A program made the position numbers and the translations under genes. A model generated the notes under the pieces. The model was given only the letters and a program-made list of their open reading frames with translations. It did not search any database and had not been told where the DNA came from. A DNA stretch of 20,309 bases. Origin: a virus. The stretch lies in IMG/VR virus record IMGVR_UViG_3300036832_000370, positions 1 to 20,309 of that record; one strand, given 5' to 3'. Positions 12,647 to 19,119 of the stretch are shown here, piece by piece. Numbering within the stretch: the first letter of the stretch is position 1; every line of letters begins with the position of its first letter.

Positions 12647-13924
12647 TCAAACATCATCTTGGCCGCCGTCGTCCTGCCACTCATGGTTGTATGGCAAACC
12701 TGCGCGAGAGCGAAGCCCGACGCGATCCCTCGTCCCGGCGTGACTGCTTTCCTTCCATGTGGCTTTCGTCAGGTGCCCCAGTCGTAGCATTTCCTTCAGG
12801 ACCTTGCGCTGTGCCGCCAACGCGGAGACGCCAGCGGCCTCCATCACTGGCCCCAGGGTTCGCACTGTGTTTGTCAGTTGCGGCGAGTATGGTCCGGTTG
12901 ATGTCCCTTTCTCGACGGCTGCCACGACCGCGTCGACCAGTTGTTGGGACAGTTTGGAGGATGGTGGTGTCCATGGCATGCAGCGCACGACCTCCTCGCC
13001 GTTGATATCGACGGCGAGACGCTCGAACCACTCGCTGTCCTCTGGCGCGGAATAGTTGAGTTTTGACGAAGCCGATCCGACCCGGAAATAATACCCCCGG
13101 CGATCCACATCGATGCCCATGCTTTCAGCCTGCGCCACCGTCATCTTCTTGACCGCCAGTTCGAATCTGGTTGCGTTAACGATATCGCCGCCGCCGCGCA
13201 CGTTGTTCTGGTCGGCGCTGTCGCTGTCGTCACCCGACTTGTTATCGTGATGCATTGGCACGAGCGCACAGCTGAACCGCTGCGAGAACGCCCGCATCAT
13301 GACGAACACCCGGCGCATGAGTTGGTTGTCGTTTTCCGGCACGGCGTTGAGTGCGACGAGCGGATCGAGGAACACGCCGTCTGGCTGGATCTGTTCGCAG
13401 TGTCGTTCGAGTTCGCTCCAGCATTTCGTAATTCGGACGGCGCCGCGTTCGTCGATATCGAACATGGTAGCGTCTCCGGCGGGTCCGACGCAGACACGAT
13501 AGAGCCATCCCTTCAGGTCTTTTGGCGTGGCGCCGAACCATTCGAGAGTTGATGAGATGCGGCGCATTTGCTCGGTGGCATTGTCCTCGAAATTGGTGAG
13601 GACAATCTTGGCCCGTCCCTTTGGCTGGAGGCGTCCGAACGGGACACCCAGGGCGAGTGCGCAGGCCCATGCGATTGCCAGTTGCGACTTCCCGCCGCCG
13701 CCCGGTCCGTGTGGGAGGGTGATTTCCCCGCGCATGAGGTATGGGGCTGCCAGCCAGGGGCGCGGGGGCAAAGTCGCGGGGTCCCATGGTTCATCGGTGA
13801 CGACGAGGGCGTTAGCGAGGGCCTGCTTTGCGTTGAGGCCGTCAACTTGTGCGATCAGGGCGTCGTACGCTTCCTGGCTGATTGGATTGCCGAAGGCATC
13901 GGTCGGCCCCTTGTGTTCATCCAT
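12647..13924 (-). CDS. RepA/AAA_25-type replicative helicase-like ATPase (425 aa)
   Basis: ATG 13924 overlaps the upstream stop by 8 bp. The RecA-fold ATPase core begins after about 60 residues: Walker A GPGGGGKS at 73-80 (preceded by RGEITLPH), Walker B DGVFLDPL at 182-189, and an ALVPMHHDNK strand-loop at about 220-229 like motif 3 of hexameric RepA/DnaB-type helicases. GGGDIVNATRFELAV follows. The C-terminal 130 residues contain a probable winged-helix region (VMEAAGVSALAAQRKVLKEML). AAA_25/RepA proteins unwind the origin or load on the fork during phage and plasmid replication. Location beside a repeat locus supports replication. No primase was recognised nearby. The precise subfamily is uncertain. 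Confidence 0.85.
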   Translation of the reverse strand: MDEHKGPTDAFGNPISQEAYDALIAQVDGLNAKQALANALVVTDEPWDPATLPPRPWLAAPYLMRGEITLPHGPGGGGKSQLAIAWACALALGVPFGRLQPKGRAKIVLTNFEDNATEQMRRISSTLEWFGATPKDLKGWLYRVCVGPAGDATMFDIDERGAVRITKCWSELERHCEQIQPDGVFLDPLVALNAVPENDNQLMRRVFVMMRAFSQRFSCALVPMHHDNKSGDDSDSADQNNVRGGGDIVNATRFELAVKKMTVAQAESMGIDVDRRGYYFRVGSASSKLNYSAPEDSEWFERLAVDINGEEVVRCMPWTPPSSKLSQQLVDAVVAAVEKGTSTGPYSPQLTNTVRTLGPVMEAAGVSALAAQRKVLKEMLRLGHLTKATWKESSHAGTRDRVGLRSRAGLPYNHEWQDDGGQDDV

Positions 13925-14318
13925 TGCGCCGCACTCCCTGCTCGGCGTCCGCGACCACGGCGGTGACTTCCTTCTCGGCGAGCGGGAATCCCGCGTCGCC
14001 GTTGATCGTGTGTGCCTCGGCGAGGACCGCGTTGCGTGGCTTGCCAGCCCTGAGCATTTGCCAGGCGATGCGGCTGACGCGTTGCTGGGTGATTTCGCGC
14101 ACGATCTGCTGGTTGCGGATTTCCTGGCTCATTTCCCACTGGAGCAGCTTCGCCGTGTCGAGCACGCGCTCCCAGCCGGCGCTGGCCTGTTCGTCCATCG
14201 CGGCCAGGATCAGCGCGGAATTGGCGTGGTGCCTGGCCATCCAGCCACGGACGACGGGCCGGGCGAGCGCGCGCGCGGTGGCGTGGATGTCGGGAGTGCG
14301 TGTGGTGTTGGCGCTCAT
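13917..14318 (-). CDS. Hypothetical helical protein before the helicase (133 aa)
   Basis: ATG 14318 has a strong Shine-Dalgarno (AAGGGGGA, about 9 nt upstream); another ATG at 14325 is too close to it. The stop overlaps the helicase start by 8 bp, so the pair is coupled. The product is predominantly helical (for example HHANSALILAAMDEQASAGW, then EMSQEIRNQQIVREITQQR). No domain is recognised. A helicase loader or partner is possible from position only. It is the first gene after a terminator-like hairpin and an operator-like site, so it may head a separate transcription unit. Confidence 0.78.
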   Translation of the reverse strand: MSANTTRTPDIHATARALARPVVRGWMARHHANSALILAAMDEQASAGWERVLDTAKLLQWEMSQEIRNQQIVREITQQRVSRIAWQMLRAGKPRNAVLAEAHTINGDAGFPLAEKEVTAVVADAEQGVRRNG

Positions 14319-14366
14319 CGCGCATGTCCCCCTTGTGCGGCGGGACGCGAGGCGCTAGTTACACCG

Positions 14367-14381
14367 AACCGATACGGTGAC
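14367..14381 (-). promoter_or_regulatory. Operator-like site shared with the repressor region
   Basis: The minus-strand 15-mer GTCACCGTATCGGTT is identical to plus-strand 17296-17310 just before the repressor gene. It fits the TAACC-N5-GGTTA operator pattern with two mismatches (TCACC-GTATC-GGTTC). It lies 49 bp upstream of the 133-aa gene start and after a terminator-like hairpin, where it could let the immunity repressor control a second leftward transcription unit. No convincing -35/-10 pair was seen with it. Confidence 0.55.
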
Positions 14382-14411
14382 CCAGGCGCCCTACGCCTCG
14401 GGTGTTGCAAT

Positions 14412-14444
14412 AAGGCCTCGGCGTTAGCACCGCCGGGGCCTTTT
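14412..14444. terminator. Intrinsic terminator-like hairpin
   Basis: GGCC-T-CGGCG (14414-14423) and CGCCG-G-GGCC (14431-14440) form a GC-rich stem with one internal mismatch and a 7-nt loop. It is flanked by AA on the left and TTTT on the right. Read on the plus strand it has a U4 tail; read on the minus strand, the direction of the genes here, the tail is only UUAUU. It may be a weak or bidirectional terminator that separates the 204-aa gene from the helicase unit. Confidence 0.55.
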
Positions 14445-14490
14445 GCGTTGATACGGCACGGATCGCCGCGCCGCAATGTGGATCTGGCGA

Positions 14491-15105
14491 TCATTTGCGT
14501 GCGATGCGAGCCGCCCCTGGTTGCCGCCGGCCAAGTTTGGCGACGCGGTCGCGCAGCCGGATGACCTCGGCTGACAGTTCCGGCGTCGTCTCCTCCAACC
14601 CGTGCAGTTTGATGCTGTGCAGCACGTCGTCGAGTTGCTCGATGGTGCGCGCATTCACCTTGCGCTGGATGTATTCCAGATGGTCGGTGAGTTGCTCCTC
14701 GGTCAGCCTGGGGGCGATCCGGCGCAGTTCCTGGAGCAGCGCCTTGGTGTCGCGGTAGACCTGGCGCATGCCGTGGTCCATCCGGTCGATGATCCGGACC
14801 GGCCCGCGTAATGTCCGCACCGCGATCGGCACGGTGCCGAAGACCCGTTGCGTCGTTCCCTCCCGCCCGACGACTTCCAGCGTGTAGCCGTGCTTCAGCC
14901 GCATGAACCGGTTGATGGCCTTGCGATGCTTGTCTCGCTCGTCCATCCAGATCACCCATTCGTCGCTGCCGCGGCGCGGCACGGCCTCGATCAGACCGTG
15001 CACGGACATGATCTGATTGAGTGTCGCGCTGTCGAGCGTGCCGGCGCGCGCCTCGGTCTCGTCAAAGATAATCGTCGCCAGCGCGGCATAATCCGTTTTC
15101 TTCAT
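14491..15105 (-). CDS. Hypothetical protein downstream of ParB-like gene (204 aa)
   Basis: ATG 15105 overlaps the ParB-like stop (ATGA). The N-terminal half (DYAALATIIFDETEARAGTL and WVIWMDERDKHRKAINRFM) is mixed; the C-terminal half (from about residue 115) is nearly all helix, with charged heptad-like stretches (LRRIAPRLTEEQLTDHLEYI, VIRLRDRVAKLGRRQ). It could dimerise through a coiled coil. No family is recognised. It is co-translated with the ParB-domain protein and may be its partner. It is the last gene before a terminator-like hairpin. Confidence 0.78.
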   Translation of the reverse strand: MKKTDYAALATIIFDETEARAGTLDSATLNQIMSVHGLIEAVPRRGSDEWVIWMDERDKHRKAINRFMRLKHGYTLEVVGREGTTQRVFGTVPIAVRTLRGPVRIIDRMDHGMRQVYRDTKALLQELRRIAPRLTEEQLTDHLEYIQRKVNARTIEQLDDVLHSIKLHGLEETTPELSAEVIRLRDRVAKLGRRQPGAARIARK

Positions 15106-16280
15106 GTGCTCTTCCCCCCTACGATCCGCAGCGGTTTAATGCCGACTTTGGCGGCTTTCTTCAGCGCGGCGCCTATCGTCATCAGTGCGTCGTTGCATTC
15201 CATCAGCCGGCTGATCGTCGACGGCGTCATGTCGGCGCGCAGGCCGCCGAGAGCGTCCGCGACGGTCGTCAGATCACCGCATGCTTTCGCCGCGCGTTTC
15301 AGTCCGATCGATAACTCGACGACGGCGCTTTCCACGCTGATCGCCAAAGCCTCGGCCTCCAGCTGCGCCTTTTCATACGACGACTTTGAGCGACTGGCGC
15401 GGAACTCGGTCATCACGCGCCTGATATTGGCACGTGTCAGCCGCTCCTCTCTGGGTTGTTCAGTGCGCGCGTATTGCTTGCCGGCGCGTTTTCCCCTGGC
15501 GCTCTTCGACGCCGTTTTCGGTTGTGGCTCTTTCAATGACGCCAGGACAAAACAGGCTATCGCTTCCTGTTCGGTCGCCGGAATGTTCATCCGCTTCGCG
15601 GTGTCCGCGAACTCCTTGACGTGGGCGGTGTCGGTGAACTTAGCCAGGGCGGCACTACTGAGTTTCGGTGGCTCCGTTGATGCGACCGCTTTGGGGTTGC
15701 GTTGGCTGTGCCACTCGCCCAGGCGGCCGATATCCCGGTATTCCTGCAAAGCGAGCCTGATGGGGCCAAGCGGCAATGTGTTGTTGAAGTAGCGGGCAAT
15801 GACCGGCTCGCCTGGCGCTGCTCCATCGCGGATGGCGGCAATGGCCTGTTGGTCGTTGCCCTCTTTCAACCCCTCAAAATATTTTGAGGGGTTATTGCCA
15901 TGTACGATATCCGGAAGCACCCGCTCGACCGCCGCGAACACGGCCTCTCTGTAGGTCTTGTATTCATCACGCCCGAACTGGGTGACGTTCTCGTCCGCCA
16001 TTGCGCGGATCATGCCGTCGTCATCCAGATCGCGGACGGTAAACGATGCGACCTCGATCCCGGCCTCCCGTGCCGCCTGGATGCGAGCGTGGCCAAACAC
16101 CAGTTGGTAACGGCCTTTTTCGTTGGGATGCGGGCGAACAACCAAACTATCCCAGAACCCGTTGGACGCGATCGACGCGATCAGGTGATCGATGTGCTCA
16201 CGCTGTAGCGGATTGCCTTCGAGATCACGATACGGATTAGGATCGATCACGGCCAGTCGCAGGCGGTCGATGGTTGGCAT
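15102..16280 (-). CDS. ParB/Srx-domain protein (392 aa), no ParA partner seen
   Basis: ATG 16280 (MPTIDRLRLA) has a good Shine-Dalgarno (AGGGAGGG, about 7 nt) placed inside the end of the upstream gene; an upstream in-frame extension lies inside that gene. Residues 5-110 are a ParB-N/Srx domain: the IDPNPYRDLEGNPLQREHI segment, SLVVRPH at 45-51, the nucleotide-contacting FGHARIQAAREAG motif (62-74) and ENVTQFGRDEYK (97-108). A central helical region could hold the HTH, and a Lys/Arg-rich linker (about 270-300) precedes a helical C-terminus. ParB proteins bind centromere-like sites and hydrolyse CTP; phage versions can also be nucleases or regulators. No ParA gene is in the window. Its DNA target may be the repeat locus at 12.5 kb, which is inference. 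Confidence 0.85.
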   Translation of the reverse strand: MPTIDRLRLAVIDPNPYRDLEGNPLQREHIDHLIASIASNGFWDSLVVRPHPNEKGRYQLVFGHARIQAAREAGIEVASFTVRDLDDDGMIRAMADENVTQFGRDEYKTYREAVFAAVERVLPDIVHGNNPSKYFEGLKEGNDQQAIAAIRDGAAPGEPVIARYFNNTLPLGPIRLALQEYRDIGRLGEWHSQRNPKAVASTEPPKLSSAALAKFTDTAHVKEFADTAKRMNIPATEQEAIACFVLASLKEPQPKTASKSARGKRAGKQYARTEQPREERLTRANIRRVMTEFRASRSKSSYEKAQLEAEALAISVESAVVELSIGLKRAAKACGDLTTVADALGGLRADMTPSTISRLMECNDALMTIGAALKKAAKVGIKPLRIVGGKST

Positions 16281-16284
16281 TTCG

Positions 16285-16602
16285 TCACCCTCCCTGTCGT
16301 GCGATGTCATCGACCCGGCGCAACAGGTCCGGATCGGCATCGCGCGCCATATTGGCGGAGAAGTTGACGAGGAACTCATCGAGCGGCACGACGCACAACT
16401 CGATGTCCTCGCTCGCCATCTGGTCGTGGGGAGGCGCGGCGATGATGATCAGGTCGCCGGCGAAGCAGACCTTTTCGCCACCGCCGGGTATGCCGAACAG
16501 GTGGATCAGGGCCAGTGCGCGGCGTTGTCCGGGATCGGTGATGTCGCGGAAGGCGTCGTCTTCCCAGTCGCACGGGGTGTGGATCTCGGATATGGAGGTC
16601 AT
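16285..16602 (-). CDS. Hypothetical protein between VRR-NUC and ParB-like genes (105 aa)
   Basis: ATG 16602 (MTSISEIHTPCDWEDDAFRD) lies in an ATGA overlap with the VRR-NUC stop. An in-frame extension to 16791 lies wholly inside that gene and has the composition of an antisense or off-frame read, so it is rejected. The protein is acidic with hydrophobic strands (KVCFAGDLIIIAAPPHD, DIELCVVPLDEFLVNFS). No family is recognised. It is co-translated with the nuclease upstream and ends 4 nt before the ParB-like start. Confidence 0.8.
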   Translation of the reverse strand: MTSISEIHTPCDWEDDAFRDITDPGQRRALALIHLFGIPGGGEKVCFAGDLIIIAAPPHDQMASEDIELCVVPLDEFLVNFSANMARDADPDLLRRVDDIARQGG

Positions 16603-17000
16603 GCCGACACCCTCCCGCGCAACGGGACGCCCGCCGCCGCGACCGCGTCCACGGCCTCGGTGACGGAGCGGACCACGGCGACCGGAAATCCCGCGTGCGA
16701 CAGCCGGGTGTGCAGCGCCTTCTGGGCCGGCGAGAGGCTGCCGTAGCGGTGCCGTTTCAATTCCAGCAGCACGCACCTCCCGCGCCACCACACTGAACAG
16801 TCCGGAAATCCCGCCAGCGCGCCGAGCCGCTTCCTGCGGGCGCCCTCGATCGCCGAGGCCGCGTTGCGCAGCTCATGTGTGTTGAACACGGCGTCCGCGG
16901 GTAACAGCACGCGCAGGGCGCTGTAGACGGCGTAGTGCAGGTCATCCTCGGGCGGGACGTACGACGTCAGCCGGAACGCCGGCTTGCGCGCCGCGCTCAC
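16599..17000 (-). CDS. VRR-NUC domain nuclease (133 aa)
   Basis: The start is GTG 17000, in a GTGA overlap with the Cro-like gene's stop. The fold elements are visible in order: E18 within PPEDDLH, a helix, then GFPDCSVWWRG (64-74) with the catalytic D67, the (L)LELK strand with E80 and K82, and GSLSPAQKALHTRLSHAGF (87-105) with Q93, followed by a final strand VAVVRSVTEA. This is the minimal stand-alone VRR-NUC layout common in phages, a PD-(D/E)XK-type endonuclease linked to cleavage of branched DNA structures. It probably helps resolve replication or recombination intermediates. It is the second gene of the leftward early operon. Confidence 0.9.
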   Translation of the reverse strand: MSAARKPAFRLTSYVPPEDDLHYAVYSALRVLLPADAVFNTHELRNAASAIEGARRKRLGALAGFPDCSVWWRGRCVLLELKRHRYGSLSPAQKALHTRLSHAGFPVAVVRSVTEAVDAVAAAGVPLRGRVSA

Positions 17001-17197
17001 GCCGCCATCCTCTCAGCGCAAAAAAAATCGTTGGGCGTCACCTGGCCCCCGGTCTCCCGCAGAATGGCCACCAGCACGTCCGAGCGCGGCTTGCGCCCGA
17101 GCAGGTATCTGTGCACTGCCTGGGGGGTCACGCCGATCCGGGCAGCGAACGCCGCTGCGGTTACATCGCGGTCGGTGAGCCAGTCCTTCAGGCGCAT
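16997..17197 (-). CDS. Cro-like HTH regulator (66 aa)
   Basis: ATG 17197 (MRLKDWLTDRDVTAAAFAAR) starts the leftward operon, divergent from the repressor gene. Residues 13-35 form a helix-turn-helix: AAAFAARIGVTPQAVHRYLLG, the usual layout of XRE/Cro family proteins. It has no additional domain. No Shine-Dalgarno precedes the ATG; the predicted -10 box ends only 5 nt before it, so the transcript may be leaderless. Size, orientation and the palindromic operator in its promoter point to the role of Cro, which would compete with the repressor for shared operators. It is followed by the VRR-NUC gene in GTGA overlap. Confidence 0.87.
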   Translation of the reverse strand: MRLKDWLTDRDVTAAAFAARIGVTPQAVHRYLLGRKPRSDVLVAILRETGGQVTPNDFFCAERMAA

Positions 17198-17202
17198 GAG
17201 GC

Positions 17203-17231
17203 AGCTAACCCTACCGGTTAGCTTGCGTCAA
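17203..17231 (-). promoter_or_regulatory. Leftward early promoter with palindromic operator
   Basis: On the minus strand -35 TTGACG (17231-17226), a 17-bp spacer and -10 TTAGCT (17208-17203) fit a sigma-70-type promoter. A perfect palindrome, AGCTAACC-N5-GGTTAGCT (17223-17203), fills the spacer from 2 nt after the -35 and ends as the -10. Any repressor bound there would block the polymerase. The same layout is found at 17750-17778. The ATG of the Cro-like gene is only 5 nt beyond the -10. Confidence 0.68.
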
Positions 17232-17238
17232 CCACTCC

Positions 17239-17255
17239 TTAACCCGAGATTAACC
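17239..17255. promoter_or_regulatory. Direct pair of operator half-sites
   Basis: TTAACC occurs at 17239-17244 and again at 17250-17255, separated by 5 nt, the same spacing as in the palindromic operators but in direct rather than inverted orientation. It lies between the Cro-like and repressor genes. It may hold two weak half-sites for the same protein. Confidence 0.4.
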
Positions 17256-17266
17256 GGCACCCTTCC

Positions 17267-17287
17267 ATGCCAACGCCGCGTTGGCAT
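17267..17287. promoter_or_regulatory. Second palindrome type in the immunity region
   Basis: ATGCCAACG (17267-17275) and CGTTGGCAT (17279-17287) form a perfect 9-bp inverted repeat around CCG. Its sequence and 9-3-9 spacing differ from the TAACC-N5-GGTTA operators. It lies immediately upstream of the probable repressor promoter (CATATA at 17285-17290). It may be the site of another regulator such as the Cro-like protein. Confidence 0.6.
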
Positions 17288-17295
17288 ATAGGGGA

Positions 17296-17312
17296 GTCAC
17301 CGTATCGGTTAC
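17296..17312. promoter_or_regulatory. Operator before the repressor gene
   Basis: GTCACC-N5-GGTTAC is a near-palindrome with one mismatch that fits the TAACC-N5-GGTTA pattern of the two early operators. It lies about 12 bp before the repressor ATG (17325), at or just after the expected transcription start. Binding there would suit negative autoregulation of the repressor. Confidence 0.6.
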
Positions 17313-17324
17313 TGAGGTTATCCA

Positions 17325-17684
17325 ATGTCAAGCAATCGTATCTGGGAACTGCGCCGTTCGATGCGGGTGACCGCGCAGCAGCTGGCCGACGCCATCGGGA
17401 CGACGCCGCAGCACATCGGCCGTCTCGAAAAGGGAACGCGCCCGCTAACAGTCGAATGGATGCAGAAAATCGCGGGCGTCCTGGGGGTTGAGCCAGCTGC
17501 CTTGCTCACGTCTGACAAGCACGTCCCTGGCGGCGACGAGCAGATCTACGAAGCTTTCCTGCTCGATAGCTGGCGCCGCCTCAGTCATGAGGAGCGCGCC
17601 CGTGTCGCCCGTCTGATCCTCGATCTCGGCAGGGGCTGCGACCCCGCGAGACGGAAATCTGATCAACTGACAGCCACCGGCTGA
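17325..17684 (+). CDS. XRE-family immunity repressor (cI-like, 119 aa, no protease domain)
   Basis: ATG 17325 is preceded by TGAGG at about 8 nt. Residues 7-60 form an XRE helix-turn-helix domain: LRRSMRVTAQQLADAIGTTP (9-28), recognition helix QHIGRLEKGTR, then WMQKIAGVLGVEPAALL. The remaining 60 residues (DEQIYEAFLLDSWRRLSHEE, then RARVARLILDLG) are helical and probably dimerise. There is no S24 peptidase domain, so induction would need an anti-repressor or other signal and not the usual RecA-triggered self-cleavage. Divergence from a Cro-like gene and four related operator-like sites around it strongly suggest it controls lysogeny. The 5-nt spaced TAACC/GGTTA sites are its likely targets. 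Confidence 0.86.
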   Translation: MSSNRIWELRRSMRVTAQQLADAIGTTPQHIGRLEKGTRPLTVEWMQKIAGVLGVEPAALLTSDKHVPGGDEQIYEAFLLDSWRRLSHEERARVARLILDLGRGCDPARRKSDQLTATG

Positions 17685-17749
17685 ACCAAGAAAACACATT
17701 TCCGGCGCCATTAAACTTCCCCTTTAGCGGCGAACAGATGAAAAGTCTC

Positions 17750-17778
17750 TGGACAGTTTATAACCGCTGCGGTTATAA
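17750..17778 (+). promoter_or_regulatory. Rightward early promoter with palindromic operator
   Basis: -35 TGGACA (17750-17755), a 17-bp spacer and -10 TTATAA (17773-17778) form a good promoter. The perfect palindrome TTATAACC-N5-GGTTATAA (17758-17778) starts 2 nt after the -35 and ends as the -10, exactly as at the leftward promoter. Transcription would start near 17785, about 27 nt before the first gene at 17812. Confidence 0.72.
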
Positions 17779-17811
17779 GTGCCTCGCAACACCGCCCGAG
17801 GCACCTCCGTC

Positions 17812-18309
17812 ATGTCAGCAATTGTTTCCTACCCTGGTAACCGTCCCGACACATTAAAGCGTCAGGCGTCCGACACAAGCCGTTATAGCGAAACGACATG
17901 CACGCAATGCGGCGGAAGCCGTCGCGATCACACGCAATTAACGTGCATTTACTGCGGCGGTGACGGCACCCGCGCCGCCGAGATCCGCATCGACCTCGCC
18001 GACCTGGTCGCCGAGGCGCTGGACGCGGCCACCGGCATCGACATCTCCTGGCACCGCGCCGCCAGGGCCATTATCACGGCGCTCGAAGCCAACGGCCTCG
18101 ACGTGCTGACGATGCGGACGTCCCCGCTGCCGCTGGTCGAGCGCAGCGTGCATCTGCGGCTGGTCCGGATCGCCGGCGTGATCGCCGCTACGCACCCGGC
18201 CGAAGCCAGCCAGCTCGACCGGCTGAGCCTGGACGTCAAACGCCTCGAGACCTGGGCCGACGACGTCGTCGCCGAGGCCGCCGCCGATGCCAGAAAGGAA
18301 CGGCTGTGA
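17812..18309 (+). CDS. Zinc-ribbon hypothetical protein, first gene of rightward operon (165 aa)
   Basis: ATG 17812 (MSAIVSYPGN) is chosen. A GTG at 17779 in frame would begin at the -10 box and cannot be transcribed from the predicted promoter. Cysteines C30/C33 (CTQCGGS) and C45/C48 (CIYCGGDGT) form a probable zinc ribbon. Residues 54-165 are helical (for example LADLVAEALDAATGIDISWH and LDRLSLDVKRLETWADDVV). A GAGG lies about 12 nt upstream of ATG, too far for a strong ribosome site. Family is unknown. It is coupled to the Gp157-like gene by GTGA and would be expressed early. Confidence 0.8.
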   Translation: MSAIVSYPGNRPDTLKRQASDTSRYSETTCTQCGGSRRDHTQLTCIYCGGDGTRAAEIRIDLADLVAEALDAATGIDISWHRAARAIITALEANGLDVLTMRTSPLPLVERSVHLRLVRIAGVIAATHPAEASQLDRLSLDVKRLETWADDVVAEAAADARKERL

Positions 18310-18782
18310 GTGGAGCCCAGGAGAGCGTCCGTGCGCTGCACAAGGCGGCGCTCGACAGCTACCGCCCGACCGTCGAGCCGGGCAGGCGCCTGGTATCGTC
18401 CGTCAAGGCGGCGACCGAGGCGACCGATATCATCCTGGTGATGCAAAGCCTCGTCGATGTCATCATCGCGGCGGAAGGCCTGCAAACAGCCGCGGAGGCC
18501 GCCGTCAAAGCGGCTCGCGCCGCGCTCTCGTCCGAGATGCAAAACACAGGTGCCACAAGCATACAGTGCGAGCACCATGGGGCTCATCTGGCACGCAGGC
18601 AGGCGTTTCTTTCGATAGACGATGAAGCCTTGATATCGCGCGATTATTTTGTGCAGCTTCCGCCGCAACTGGACAAGAAAGCGCTCAAAGCCGCCCTGCA
18701 AAACGGGCCTGTCCAGGGCGCATCACTGGTGACGCCGAACGACATGTCGCTTGTGATCCGCTCGAAGAGCGCGAAGTCATGA
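18306..18782 (+). CDS. Siphovirus Gp157-like protein (158 aa)
   Basis: GTG 18306 overlaps the previous stop (GTGA). The N-terminal two thirds are helical (SVRALHKAALDSYRP, SLVDVIIAAEGLQTAAEAAV). The C-terminus shows the pattern of Gp157-like phage proteins: LSIDDEALISRDYFVQLPPQ, then LDKKALKAALQNG, PVQGASLV and SLVIRS at the end. In that family a helical part is followed by an IP-(D/E)-Y/F-P-LDKKA-KAALK-G-(V)PGA-L segment; some members are annotated as resistance or recombination accessory proteins. Presence ahead of a RecT-like gene fits a recombination module. The assignment rests on the C-terminal pattern only. Confidence 0.7.
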   Translation: MSGAQESVRALHKAALDSYRPTVEPGRRLVSSVKAATEATDIILVMQSLVDVIIAAEGLQTAAEAAVKAARAALSSEMQNTGATSIQCEHHGAHLARRQAFLSIDDEALISRDYFVQLPPQLDKKALKAALQNGPVQGASLVTPNDMSLVIRSKSAKS

Positions 18783-18958
18783 GCGCGGAATTGGCCAAAA
18801 TTGAAGCCGGTTATGAGTTCGTCTCGTCGGTGGCCCCGCGTGCCGTGGACGATAAGCAAAACCTCATGTGGCTCGGCTGGGCGTTGCGGGAGGCGTTCGT
18901 GGCCGGAGCTGAATGGCAGGAGCGGCGAGAGGATACCGCCGCGGAGAGGAAATCATGA
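18779..18958 (+). CDS. Small hypothetical protein (59 aa)
   Basis: ATG 18779 overlaps the previous stop, and its own TGA (18956-18958) overlaps the next start at 18955, both ATGA. The product begins MSAELAKIEAGYEFVSSVAP and contains a helix NLMWLGWALREAFVAGAEW, ending in a charged tail ERREDTAAERKS. The WLGWALREAF-AG--W pattern recalls small phage proteins of unknown function. Coupling on both sides makes it a convincing gene despite its size. Confidence 0.78.
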   Translation: MSAELAKIEAGYEFVSSVAPRAVDDKQNLMWLGWALREAFVAGAEWQERREDTAAERKS

Positions 18959-19119
18959 GCAACAGCACCGCCTGGCGTTACTGTGCCGAATGCGACGGCG
19001 AGGGCCTGGTATGGCACGGCCGGCGAGGCCCGAACGATCCGGATGGACACGAGGAACTTTGCGAGACGTGCGACGGCGAGGGTGTCGTCGCTGTCGAAGA
19101 CGAGGAGGAACTGGTATGA
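18955..19119 (+). CDS. Small double CxxCxGxG zinc-binding protein (54 aa)
   Basis: ATG 18955 and the stop at 19119 both lie in ATGA overlaps. Two DnaJ-like motifs are seen: C10-C13 (CAECDGEGLVW) and C36-C39 (CETCDGEGVV), so the protein is essentially one zinc centre made of two repeated halves. The tail is acidic (EDEEELV). DnaJ-type zinc-finger fragments in phages may act in protein-protein contacts. Function is unknown. Together with the 165-aa protein it gives this operon two small zinc-binding products. Confidence 0.78.
   Translation: MSNSTAWRYCAECDGEGLVWHGRRGPNDPDGHEELCETCDGEGVVAVEDEEELV

Noticed and set aside
12427-12684. 85-codon minus-strand frame with LGRNLGRI repeated
   Set aside because: The protein repeat merely translates the DNA repeats of the 12490-12638 locus and the frame overlaps the helicase end.
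13527-14564. 345-codon plus-strand open frame
   Set aside because: It is antisense to the helicase and 133-aa genes and crosses the terminator-like hairpin; no sign of a protein family.
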